Source: Mermis nigrescens
Lineage: Eukaryota > Nematoda > Enoplea > Mermithida > Mermithidae
Direction of reading: 5' to 3'
NCBI GenBank assembly: GCA_036768485.1
Contig: JAVLUZ010000651.1
Span: forward strand, 620,001-684,000
Length of the DNA: 64,000 bases
Below are positions 20,515 to 63,630 of this stretch, in pieces. Every line of letters starts with the position of its first letter. The first letter of the stretch is position 1. A program made the translations under genes and the position numbers. A model generated the notes under the pieces. It saw only the letters and a program-made list of their open reading frames with translations. It had not been told where the DNA came from and ran no database searches.

Positions 20515-23500
20515 TGATCAAAAATGCACATGGGGGTTGGTTGGTTTAGGAAACAGATACACAATTTTCTGGTTTGGAAAAAATCAACGCAAAACATGGA
20601 CAACAACTTTCTATAAGTTTATTGCTCGGTTTACCATTTAAAAAACTATTAGAAAGATTTTTTGGGGCAATGTGATAATGTATTAAAGTTTGAAAGCTAG
20701 CAGATCATTCAGACCGATTTCAGAAATTAAGTTTTTATGATAAAAAACTTCAATAGTGCTCGATATTCAATATATAACGGCTGAGAAACGACGAAATTAA
20801 TGCGCCAGAGGCAACAATTGTTTGGTTTTTATATGTTAAGTTCATTTCTTGAAGAATGAATCCGTTGGAAGCTTTATTCCAACAAGCTTATTTTTAGGTA
20901 AAATTCATGTATCTGATGTTTTCGATTTTTCCATGAAACCGGCGTATCATAATGAGCGAGCTTTACTGTAGACTGGATTTCACCGGGTTAAAAAGCAATT
21001 GAGCTTTAAAACGTTTCCGTGAAGAAGTATGATCATTGAATGATTCGGAAAGTTTAAAGTTTTTGATTTTTTTAGAAAGATTCTTCGAAAACGTTGTTTA
21101 AGGCAGCGATTATTCAATTCAGATAAGCCCATTTAACCGGCGCTTCGCGCTGAATAGTCGTTTTTGACTCTATTTGTTGAATTTTATTGCTTTCTGGAAA
21201 ATTTTCAGATTGTTATCTTCTAGGAAGAATGGGCATCGTCATAAACTCTGAAAAATGTTGTTTCTGGCGCGTATCCATCGTTTTTGAACCAAAAAGGCAC
21301 TTTAGGATAATTTTTTGCCTCCTTCCCGGAATTTTTTTATTTTTTGAGTTTGGCTCGGGGCGATTACGTGCTCGACTATTTTTGATGTTGTAAGCTCTTC
21401 TGTGCTGGCCAACCTTATCCATTTATCGTCCGCATACCTTTGAAACTATCTTAATCAGTTAATGACCATAATCAAATTTTTTCAAAGCAGCTTGCTGACT
21501 AAGTACTGGTCACTGAGGTCTGACGAATGGATTGTTTTTTTGCGAAAGTGAAAGACTCTATCTGCTTCTTAATTTTTTTATATTATCCCACATGACTCAA
21601 TGTATTTTTTTGTGAATTTCCTAATGCGTCTTGTTGAATTATCAGAGTTAAATTTTGTCTCCTCAATTTTCGTGCTTTATTAAGAATTTTGCAATAAATT
21701 CAATTAATTGTTTCTTTTTTGAGCATGCTTTTGGTTAGACGTGCATTCGTTGGGCCGTCTGATCTCACTTCTATACCCACACTGAAAATTTTATCGATTA
21801 TCGCTTAGATTTAGAAGTTTCATACTGAATTTGTCAATGTAAACAAAAATATACGAGTATATTTTATAAAATCGTTTTAAAACTTGATTGATTGCACCAA
21901 ATCCTATTGACGTTTTTCGTTAAAAAATTCTTCTTCGTCTGGAACTTGTTCTTTGTCTTCAGAACGTTGCATTGTTTATTTTAAAAGTAGCACTTGATAG
22001 GTCCAGTGTATATATTTACTCGCTTGGTTAAAATTGTTCAGTTTATTAACGCAAAAATATGCCGCGAGGAACGAAAAAGAAGCTTAGTTGCCAAAAACCT
22101 GCGGTATGCGTGCGATTTTTCTGATTGAACTTTTTATTAGTGACCCTGGTCCGACTTGTTCATTCGAATAAAAAAGTTTAGCCGTTTGGTCCTCTACTTC
22201 TTTAAAATTAAGTTGATTGCACAGTTCTGATTACAAGGGAGTCGACGGGAAATTTCAAGGGTAAATAAAGCAGTTTTCATCACAATTTGGAAAAAGGTGA
22301 AATCTTGCAATTTCACGAGATTTAGAGTTATTTAAGAAAGTTGACGAAAATTCAGGAAGTAACTACCGATTAAGAAAGCGGCGTATTTTTAGTGCCTACT
22401 TATATATGCATGTTTATCACAACAAATAACGTAATCGTACGTGCGTAGATAATATATAATCCGGATTTGTTTTATCGGATTTATGGAAATGCTTATTTTT
22501 AAAATTAGGAATTTTTAAATTTATAAATCTTTGTTTTTTGAGGCAGTAATGTCATGCAACCCAATATTGGCCTAGAGCACACATGTGATCTGTTCAGTGG
22601 ATCCCCCTTAAATTCTAAGCATTTTACGCTCACCCTAGAATTAAACTTCCAAAATTTATCTGCATTTTTTCGCGATTTTTGACCTGTAAAACTTTTTGAA
22701 CCCCATCATTTTGGCACTACGTATGTATGACCATGAGTCATCTGTTTACTAGATACCATGCTGAAATGCGTCATTGAATTGATGCACATATTTTGCCTGC
22801 GTCACTTAATGGCTTCCTTAACACTGTTTAGTAACTGTAATACAGCTAATGTGCTTGAATCACTTAGGTACCTAATCAATGACGCCCACGTAAAGAAGTA
22901 AATTATAATGAGAATAATTCTACCTAGTTAATTAATAAACAAATAATGCATGGTTTTGGAAGGGGCTTGGAACGATAGATTTTCAACCCCTCCCCAATTT
23001 TTTTCACTCCGCCCAGAATTTTTGTTTCCGAAAAATCTTATAAAAGGTGTTGTTCTTGGCGTTCTTGCGATCGCTTGGCTCAAAAGCGTCAAATTTTCAC
23101 TGCTTCGTTCCTTATACTCATTTAGGTTATTCAATTTATTCGATTGTAAAAATGCTTTCGATTTTTTCAATCTTTTATGAAGAGTGAGCGTCGTGCACTA
23201 TCTTTTCTAGCCCAGAAAAGCACCTTATAAGAATATTACGAGACTGAGACTCTTAGAATTCCCACGCTTTACATATATTAGTTGCCAACATGGGGATTCT
23301 TGGCAAAAGGGTATGGGGGGCTTTAAGAGTTTTTTCCAAAATGTCTTCTCTTCTGAGCTCTAAAACGATAAATATTCGCGTTAAAAAAATGGTTTTCGGC
23401 ATTTTAAAGATGCTCTGTCTGTGTGGAGTGTAATAACATGAAAAATTTCGAAAAAAATCAGAAAATATTCGAATAAATTGAATACTAAGTATATACAGTC

Positions 23501-23687
23501 GAAAAATGAGTATGCGACACAAAGCGCTGAAAATTTTACATTTTTAACAAACGTGTAAATGCTTAAAACGTCACCTTTTATACGAGCTTTCCGGAAAATC
23601 GCGAATTAATGTAGAAGGAGGGGTAACAAAATTTCTGGATGGGTTGAACTTTCCAGAGTAATCCCCTCAAACCGTCAATGATCATGT
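20515..23687. other. 3.2 kb of intergenic DNA, nothing firm
   Basis: AT-rich. One dispersed palindrome (GGCGCTTCGCGCTGA, about 21140) and C-run patches near 22600 and 22960-23030. No splice-bounded coding segment, RNA gene or full repeat. Confidence 0.4.
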
Positions 23688-23695
23688 ATGGTGAA

Positions 23696-23814
23696 CTTTC
23701 ATGGGCAGCAAGATTGCCAAAAATGTTACTAATAGAATTCTGGGGTGTCTACAGTAATCTGGGGGTTCACCTTCTGGGAGGGTACAAACCCCGAAACCCC
23801 CACGCTCATGTGTG
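23696..23814 (-). mobile_element. Short, decayed R1-like element
   Basis: CATGGGCAGCAAG at the left and CCCACGCTCATGTGTG at the right are R1 ends. Flanking octamers ATGGTGAA and ATGGTTAA differ at one position. The core is largely deleted. Confidence 0.55.
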
Positions 23815-26350
23815 ATGGTTAATACGCATCACAAACATCATTTTTCGGCGATTCTGACGATGCCCTACCTTTCATGAACGTAAAACCGTAAGAAAAAATT
23901 TTGAAAAAAAGATCAGAAAAATTCGATTAAATTCAACAAAATATGGTTAAAAAAATGCGAAATGGGACGTTTTGGCGCCGCCGTTTCAGCGCCACTTTTT
24001 TTGCAATATTATTAATTATTTACATTTCATCTATGATTAAAGTATAATACAGATTCTGAAAGCTCATTCAATTTTCTACGTGACGGTATAAATTACTTTC
24101 AGAATATCTTTGAATTTCGTGAGATAATTAAATACATATAAAAATACACTGGATTTCCAACATTTTTTCAGTCATACACAAATGAATCTCATCGCAGCCA
24201 GGGGGCATTAGGGGCACATGCCCCCCTCCCGATTTTTTTAGAAATATTGTTGATTTGTCTGTTGCAATAATGTGTGTCCAGAAAACTGAGTTCAAAAAGG
24301 CAAAAACGTCAAAATTTTCCGGCGCTTCGCGTCGAGTCATTATTATTTATTGTTATATAGATCTAATGAATTAAAAAGCTTTAATCAGCTAAAATAATCC
24401 AGCACTTCACATCACTTTAGTAATTTAATGCACTATTTGTTCGTTGATTGAAAGTGCGCATGCTTGTTGAGCCCAATAGTAAAAGTGCGAAAATGGTTGT
24501 GTACCAGTTTGTCTTTTTTCTGCTTTGTTTGTCTTTTGTGTACCAGTTTGTCTATTCTTTGCTTTGTTTGTCTTTCTTTACAAGAAAAAATAAGAAGGCC
24601 ACAAATGGGCCTGAAAACGGTAAGAACAAAATTTTCATTGATACTTTTTTCTATATCTTATTGGCAGCGACCCGTTGCTGCGCTATGTAATTAGCAGAGG
24701 TCAAAAAACGCATTTCAGCTCAAAAGTTTTGAGCAATGTAGGAGTTAATCAATTTAAAGTGTTTTTGGGCTTGAATCAGAACCGAGATTTGGCCGATTTT
24801 GCAAAATTTTAAACGTTACTATTCAACGTTAAAACGCTTTTTTTACAAAATTTTCCGGGAATCTGCCCCGGACCCTGTTGGGAACGCTCGAGCGCGCCAC
24901 CCCAGACCCCCCGCAGCCGTACATTCTCGTTGTGCATATGCAACGAGATTTTAGGGAGAACAAGTCAGGTAAAAGGGTTAGGAATTTCTAAAAAATTCCG
25001 GCGTTTCGCGCCGGCATTAATTTGTCTTTTTTTGTATGATTTAAGCGATATAAATTGAGTTTAAAGTGCAAAAACGTCAAAATTTCCCGGCGCTTAGCGC
25101 CGCCAGTTACTGTTCTTTCTTTTTGTAAAGCTCCAGCATTGCGCTTAAAAGCCTAAATCACTCGAAATATCTTCAGACAAAATTAGTAATTCGCAGTTTT
25201 CTTGTTAAGCTGGAACTGTCAAAATTGTTTTGTACAAATTTGATAATTTTCTGCTCTGTCAGACTATTAGTATTCACCGAGCTACAAAATGTTAAGGGCA
25301 TTAAAAAATGACTAAATCTCTCGGCACTTTGCGCTACTTATAATTTCCGAAATGTTTGTTAATAGAAAGGCCGTAAATTCTACATGAAACGGTAGGAATT
25401 CCAAAAATTTTCGGCACTTAGAGCCGCTTTACACTTTTTGTATTTTTGATCGTCAGAAACCCATAAATTAGCTAGGCTACATCAGTGCTTTTTTATATTC
25501 GACAAAGATTTTTCCCGATGTACAAAGACTTTCTTTGTACAGGTACAAAGACTTTTGGGAAGACGAAAATTGCAAAAAGGTCTAAAATTCGTAAGAATTT
25601 TTAGCGCTACGCGCCGAAATGAGTAATTGTGCGTTCTATATATCTTTATACTGGTAGAAATTGCATTTCAAAAGGAAAAATGTCAAATTTTTCGGCGCTT
25701 CGCGCCGTTTTAAGACGATTATTAGTGATTTTTGCCCTTAGAGACCCAGAATTTAGCCAGAATACACTACCAAGAGTCGAACAAGTGTTTTTACCACACT
25801 AAAATCGCTACCGTACTGTATTATAGTACTCAAAAAATTTGTTCAGAATGTACAAAGACTTTTGGGGACCATCTTTGTACATGTACAAACGGAACATGTA
25901 CAAAAAAACACTGGGCTACACTACTAAAGGTCGAAAAACTCAGTTTTACTATACATAACGTTACTGGCATTCAATGCAAAAGTAGTCATAAAAAATGTTT
26001 CTTTATGCCCCCCCCAACCAAAATCCTGGCTACGCCTCTGACTCATCGAATCGAAAAGAACAATATGTTATTTTGTAGCTTGTAGAACCTGCTTTCTGAA
26101 TATATAAATTATTTTAAAATTGCTTCAAAATTGATTCAATTGTAATAATTTATAAGTTGCTGGCGCCAAAACGTAGACTCAAAAAAATGAGTACATGACT
26201 GACACTTTCGAACGAACAGACAGCTAGAAACGTTTAAAATGGCACCTTCTCTACGAATTTTCTAGAAAATTATGAATTCAGGGGTGGGGTGAAAAAATTC
26301 TGGGTAAGGGTGAAAAATTTTCTGGGGGCAGGGGGATTCCCCTACCCAAG
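23815..26350. repeat. Intergenic DNA with several GGCGCTTCGCGCC palindromes
   Basis: Palindromes or near-palindromes occur near 24320, 25002, 25089 and 25694. A direct duplication of TGTACCAGTTTGTC plus CTGCTTTGTTTGTC lies at 24498-24580. 25484-25916 is a family R4 unit. 25995-26029 ends AAAATCCTGGCTACGCCTCTG, a lone end of the R6 family. No gene seen. Confidence 0.5.
25484..25916. mobile_element. Family R4 MITE-like unit
   Basis: Bounded by CATCAGTGCTTTTTTATA and TGTACAAAAAAACACTG. Contains TTCGGCGCTTCGCGCCG and CACTAAAATCGCTACCGTA, shared with 4720-5396 and with both R3 elements. No clear target duplication. Confidence 0.55.
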
Positions 26351-26378
26351 ATCGTACATCGCTGCCAATAGTTCATTG

Positions 26379-58081
<31,703 letters not shown>

Positions 58082-59353
58082 ACACGACGCTGATGTAAAC
58101 AACTGCATTCTAATGACTTGAAAACCCCTCAAATAACACAGCCTCCGTTGTTTTCAACGTGGCCGAACAGTCGACAGAGTTTATGTGCCCGGAAAAATCG
58201 GTAATTTTTAACTTTTTCGTCACCATCCATAATTTTGACCGCGAAACAGCAAGATGACTACAGCCTTTAGGCTAGAGTAAGTCGTAGGAAAGCGAAAAAT
58301 CGATATGTTTGACTGGTGGAACGCATGATTCGAATGAAGTGATTACTTTACACTCTGACCGGACGTGATATTTTATGTAGCGTATTAGTGGTTTAGCAGT
58401 GTAAAGAACGGTGTATTGCTTAAAAGACGATACGATTTGACTGTAAACAAGAAACGCTGAAAAGTAACGTTTATGGCCTGTAGGTACTGCGTTTTCGCAT
58501 TGTTTTATTCAAGAATTACTGTACCTCACTCTTCTTAATGTCTGCTTCGTATTTTAAAAATGTATCCATTTTTTAAAGTTTCGAATGCATCTTAACGCGT
58601 TACTGTCTTTGGATTATTATTTTTGCGATTATGTAGGTCATGTACAAATTTTGTTATGATTTTTAATCTGTTTATATTTTTATTTTTTTTATTTAGTTTT
58701 AAGTCTAGTCGGTTCGTTAGTTGATCGGGTAGCTTTCTTTACAACGTAGCGCTTGTACTATAATTAGCCATATCGCTTCGTGTAAACTTGAGTCGTGCAT
58801 TTGATATGTTTACGTCGCTCGTTCGAAAGTGATAAACGTCACTTTTTTACTATTATAGTATATACTCAAACCTGCTTTACACTCCGACGTAAAGTCCTCA
58901 AATTATACATATTTTATTTGATTTTACTTTACACTTCTCTATAATCGTAATCGGTTGAGTTTGTTTACACGTGGAATTGCTACTATCTTGGCCTTAAGGA
59001 GTAAAAACCAGCAGTATTTATGGGTGCCGAAGCCCTTTGCTTTAAACTGATTGAGTCTTTTGTTTGTTTTTCGTAATTTTTCCTGTTGTATTCAATGTAT
59101 TTTACCTCAGGTATTCTGTATGTTTCTCCATGTGATCTTTTGTCTTTCGTTTCGCGTCGTGCGGTTTACATTTATCTAATTTTTGTTTTTAAAGTGTAAC
59201 TGATTTTGTATTGATTGGGGTTCGTTTACACTCGCGTTCTTATTTTATTGGTGCGTTAAGCTTGCTTAGGTGCATAGAGATCCTTCATTAATGCAAATTT
59301 ATGTAGGAAAATTTAAGATCATATATCACACTAAGACAAGACGAAACCTTCAA
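58082..59353. other. Probable SARM1 3' UTR or downstream spacer
   Basis: No coding signal. Scattered TTTACAC words. The first AATAAA well placed for either ending is at 59354. Confidence 0.35.
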
Positions 59354-59359
59354 AATAAA
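59354..59359 (+). terminator. Candidate SARM1 polyadenylation signal
   Basis: AATAAA, about 1.27 kb after the candidate stop at 58081. Weak evidence: AT-rich DNA contains this hexamer by chance. Confidence 0.25.
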
Positions 59360-59792
59360 TTGATATTAAAAGAATTTCGGGTTAAAAAATTGTAAATGTG
59401 TGAAATTTGCTTGATTTGTTAAACTTAAAGCATGATTTTTTATAAAATCCGTTGAAGAGCACGTTTTCCGATTATCGCCATTGCTTAAAATTTAGGTAAA
59501 CGCGAAGAAGGCTTTGCGTTTAGGAAATTTTGTGTTTTTTCACACACCAAATCTGGTCAATCTTACTATGGCTAACCGTTGACTTCTACAAGGTAATTGG
59601 TCTTCTGGATTGATTAATTGATTAGTATATTGAGTATTTATGATCAAATACGTTTTCAATGACGAATATCGAAATTCAAAATTGAAAGAAGAATTGAAAT
59701 GAATGAAAATGAATGGTTCAAGGCGCCAAATGTTCAAACTGTTATTCAGCGTGCGCATTTTGTATATGGTGGTAAAAAATCTATTAATGGTT

Positions 59793-60020
59793 TCGTGAAA
59801 CAGATTATAGGTACCTATGCACCTACTGTATTACTTTATCTATTGTCTGTTTCGCATAACTTCGTGCATAAATTCTAAGAATTTTCACCGACAGTAAGCC
59901 GAGGGTTACGATAATTATATATCAGATCAATGCTGTAATCGTAATCTGTCAGATTATTGTCGGAGATGGTTTTAAAATTCATGATCGAACTTGAGTGAGA
60001 CAGACTATAAGTGTGTGATC
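59793..60020. repeat. Decayed repeat related to 17490-17650
   Basis: Both places contain a GACA-ATAAGCC / GTAAGCC word, ATAATTATATATCA (or its complement), CGTAATC(C/T)GTC and a nearby (T)GAAACAGA(T/C)TATA. The ends are not defined. Confidence 0.4.
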
Positions 60021-60091
60021 AATCAAAGGATAACGAGCAAGTGCTTGGTCTTATTTTTTGAAAGTGGCAAAAAACGTACCAGTAGGCCAAC

Positions 60092-60236
60092 CACACGTTA
60101 GCGTGGGGGTTTACGTTCTCACATAAGTTTAACAACCCGCGCTGATTGCATAAGACCCCAGAATTCTATTTTTAGTAACATTTTTGGCGATTCCACTGAG
60201 CCAAAACCCCCAGAATTTTCTGGCTGCAAATGTATG
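60092..60236 (+). mobile_element. Short R1 MITE, TSD AGGCCAAC/TGGCCAAC
   Basis: Starts CACACGTTAGCGTGGGGG, ends GGCTGCAAATGTATG. The core is mostly deleted (145 bp). Confidence 0.75.
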
Positions 60237-60360
60237 TGGCCAACACTAATAGAATTAATTGAAATAACAGCGATTAACAGGAATTATGGCAAGCAGTGAA
60301 ATTCGCAAGATAGCGCATAAATGTTTTTGCCGCATTCACGACTATTGATTTAGCATTAAC

Positions 60361-61890
60361 ATTAATTATCAGAGGATCTGTAACGCTGCATATTTTAAGC
60401 ATAATCAGTATGTTCCGCCTACTTAGCGGAGTGGCTGAAGAAATTTCTATTTTCGTCTTTTTACACTAAAACGATCACAGATCAAGAAACATTGCGTTAA
60501 AAAAAAGGGTTTTTGAGATATTTTAACCTACATTATAAAACCGATTTGGCTACACATAAACCAAATTTGAGTTAGATAAGCTTTAGGACACGCTAAGAGT
60601 AAAAACCCGTATACTTTACATTTTTGTGCTACAACCATTCAGTGTAAAGAAATTTTAAGGTCTGATTCGTAATCTACAACTCAGGGTAAACGTTTAAAAT
60701 AATTGGCCCCCTACAAAAAGTTTGATACCCAATGCTCTGGGCGGAAAAGTGTTTTTCAATTTAAACTTTACACTTGTGCTGATAACGCATAATTGGGTGT
60801 ATAGAACCAAAACAAACTAGGATCTGTAACACTTAGGTCAGGGCACATTTTAAGCATAATCTGCATGTATCACCTACTTGAAGGAGTAGCTGAAAATTTC
60901 TTTTTTCGTCTCGGATCCTTTACACTAAAACGATCACAGATTGAGAAATATTGCGTTAAAAATAAATTTTAGGCTTTAAGATATTGTAACCTTCTACATT
61001 AGAAAACTAATTGGACTGCACAGAAACCAAAATTGAGTTAGATAAGCTTAAGGACACGCTAAAAGTAAAAGTCCCGTATACTTTACACTTTTGTGCAACA
61101 ACCATTGAATGTAAAGAAATTTTAAGGTCCGGTTCGTAATCTACAACTCGGGGAAAACATTTTAAAAAATTGGCCCTGCACAAAAAGTTTGATACCCAAT
61201 GCTCTGGGCGAAAAAGCGCTTCTCAGTGTAAACTTTACACTTGTGTTAATAATGCAATATTGGGTATAAAGAAAAAAGACAAACTAGGACCTATTACGCC
61301 TAGATCAAGGTTTATTTTAAGCATAATCACCATATTCCGCCTGCGAAGTAGCTGAAGAAATTTCGTTTTCCGTCTCGAATCCTTTACACTAAAACAATCA
61401 CAGATCGGGAAATATTGCGTTTAAAAAGAAACAAATTTCACGTTACAAGATATTGTAACCGTCTACATTATAAAACCAATTGGACTGCACAGAAACCAAA
61501 ATTTAGTTACGCTAACAGTGAAAAACCCGTAATCTTTACATTTAAGAAATTTTAAGGTCAGATTCGTGATCTACAACACGGGGGCAACATTTTATGAAAA
61601 AAACTGAACCCCGTTAATTGTTTGATACCCAATGCCCTGGGCGGAAAAGCGCTTCTCAGTGTAAACTTTACACTTGTGTCAATAACGCAATATTGGGTGT
61701 ATAGCAACAAAAGAAACTAGGATATGTAACGCTAAGGTCAGGGCACATTTTAAGCATAATTAGCATGTTCTGCCTACTTAGCGGAGTAGCTGAAGAAATT
61801 TCTTTTTCGTTTCGAACTTTTACACTAAAACGATTACAAATCAAGAAATATTGCGTAAAAAGATAAGAAAAAGGGTTTTGAGATATTGTA
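60361..61890. repeat. Tandem array, three full and one partial unit of about 450 bp
   Basis: Anchor phrase AGGATCTGTAAC / AGGACCTATTACG with TTTTAAGCATAATC recurs at about 60371, 60821, 61287 and 61719 (steps 450, 466, 432). Other shared words are CACTAAAACGATCACAGAT, ATTGCGTTAAAA, GTTTGATACCCAATG and CTCTGGGCGGAAAA. The last unit stops at about 61890, just before the retrotransposon sequence. Confidence 0.88.
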
Positions 61891-62049
61891 AACAATATCT
61901 GACATGTGTGGCGATGTATCTGCATAGCATTCAGACTAAACTAAAAAGAAAATCGTAAGCAGAAGCCATATTTAAAGACACAAATGAATCATTCTGATCA
62001 GTCTTTGGCTTTTTGCTAGTCAGAATGTCCATCGTATATATATCCAAAA
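61891..62049 (-). other. 3' non-coding part of the retrotransposon
   Basis: Lies between the stop of the exonuclease-like ORF and the tandem array. The boundary is marked by a palindrome (GATATTGTAAACAATATC). A polypurine tract or LTR end was not identified with confidence, so the 3' LTR may be missing, short, or partly represented by the array. Confidence 0.35.
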
Positions 62050-63453
62050 TTAATTCGATCCTTGCTTGGAGTCCAAGCGACGTTGAATCCATTTAGCGAT
62101 CCGGGCTTCTTTCTCTTTGAATTCAGGTGGCAGCATACCATATCCAGCAAACTTTTCATGAAGTAGATTTACCCAGGCGTCATAGAATTCGTGATAAGCT
62201 GGTGTCCACTGATTGTGTGAGCAATAGCGAAAGTGCGACTGGAAATTTTCACGCATTTCATCAATGAGACACTGAAATTGACGTTCCACTTCTTTACCCA
62301 TATCTTGTTGTGGTTGATTTTGTCGGAATTTGCTTCCGGTTGGCAGCTGGAAACATGGAATGGTACCCAACAAAGGTTTGTGTATTGCCTGGGAAATTGG
62401 CGCCATTGGAAACTTGTAGGCTGGATCAGCCATTAAACTGGGCCGCCGCATTGGAGTGTATGACTGGACTTCAGCCTGTGGTTGAGGCTTTCCTTTTTGT
62501 TTGTCTCCTAAGACGATAATCTTTGATTCATAAAGGCCTTTATCATCAACAATGGTAGTTTGAGTGTATGTGCTTTTAAAAACCTTTGAAACCCACATTT
62601 TCAAGTGAGTTAGCTGAATAGAGGTCTTCATATTAAGGCTTCGGAATGCTGCTTGAAAACTATCATTGTGTTTGTCAACAATGGCATATATATCCATTAT
62701 TAGCATAGCTCGCACAGCACCTTGAATGCAATAATGCACTGGCGCTTTTGATGAACGTGTGACGTCATGATCAAATAAATAGTGTGCCAAGCTGATGAAA
62801 TCAAATTTCATTCCATCTAAGTGGAATGGAAACACTTTTTGAGCTTCTGCAAACTTCAAAACCTCTGCCAGATCAATGGTCATTCGTATTCCGTTTACTC
62901 TTTTATCAGCATTATTGATAGCTTCTTCCGAGTCAGCTGTAAAATTATATCCAATGCGTACTATGCTTTCATCCAAAAGCAAACGTTGTAGTGCTTCTGG
63001 AATCTCCCCAAGAACATCAAGCTCAATAACGCACACCATTCCATCTGAGCGAGCAACAAAAATTCTTTCACAGATATGCTTTGGATTTGAGGCAACTTTC
63101 TCTTCAGCAGAAAGCTCCTTTTGTAAAATTTCAACAACTTCAGAATCCACTGCTGCTTCTTGATTCTTGGTTTCAATGAGAGCCATGTCAAAGGCTACTG
63201 CAATTATATTGGGATTCTTTGAATCATCTATGATTTTATTGACGGCCTTTTCAGTCGACATTTCATCAGGGATGCAAAAGAAACGTAGCTCGATGGGACG
63301 GCGACTAAATTGTTCAATCCATTCCTGTGTTATAGTGTCTACAAATGGTGCAAGAGGTTCTTGAGATGGCTGAGATTCATCTGTTGAGTCCTTTGGTTCA
63401 TGCTTCCAGGAAGGCGAGTGGACTGGTTCTTCATTGAGGTGTTGATCAGACAT
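62050..63453 (-). CDS. Retrotransposon accessory ORF, degenerate DEDD 3'-5' exonuclease-like
   Basis: 467 residues from ATG at 63453 to the stop at 62050. The order of weak motifs fits an RNase D/WRN-type DEDD exonuclease fold: IIAVAFDMALIE (about 83-94, Exo I-like, second acidic residue replaced by Ala), IVRIGYNFTADSEEA (164-178, Exo II-like with Asp), SLAHYLFDHD (221-230), then VHYCIQGAVRAMLIMDIYAI (239-258) where Exo III YxxxD would be. It lies 177 bases after the integrase stop, the position of env. TTTTTAG just upstream (ends 63462) could be the acceptor of a spliced subgenomic RNA. No signal peptide or membrane segment, so not an envelope protein. Catalytic activity doubtful. Confidence 0.65.
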   Translation of the reverse strand: MSDQHLNEEPVHSPSWKHEPKDSTDESQPSQEPLAPFVDTITQEWIEQFSRRPIELRFFCIPDEMSTEKAVNKIIDDSKNPNIIAVAFDMALIETKNQEAAVDSEVVEILQKELSAEEKVASNPKHICERIFVARSDGMVCVIELDVLGEIPEALQRLLLDESIVRIGYNFTADSEEAINNADKRVNGIRMTIDLAEVLKFAEAQKVFPFHLDGMKFDFISLAHYLFDHDVTRSSKAPVHYCIQGAVRAMLIMDIYAIVDKHNDSFQAAFRSLNMKTSIQLTHLKMWVSKVFKSTYTQTTIVDDKGLYESKIIVLGDKQKGKPQPQAEVQSYTPMRRPSLMADPAYKFPMAPISQAIHKPLLGTIPCFQLPTGSKFRQNQPQQDMGKEVERQFQCLIDEMRENFQSHFRYCSHNQWTPAYHEFYDAWVNLLHEKFAGYGMLPPEFKEKEARIAKWIQRRLDSKQGSN

Positions 63454-63630
63454 TGTGTGATCTAAAAATTGAGGACACTTTGAGAAACACTGAGTTTAAC
63501 TTTACTTAAGGCGAGGTCTTAAATTATATGTGTGCACCTTTTGATGTTTTGATGTTTCTGTGGTCTTATCTTGTTTTGCTCTAAATGTTCGAACAGGTTG
63601 CATGTCAGTGGGATGTGGTGCTTTCTTGAG

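Noticed and set aside
60361..61890. LTR of the retrotransposon
   Set aside because: Several diverged tandem units and no TG...CA ends or second LTR in view; kept as a tandem repeat of unknown origin.
62233..63364. Plus-strand frames opposite the retrotransposon ORF
   Set aside because: Antisense shadows of the long minus-strand reading frame.
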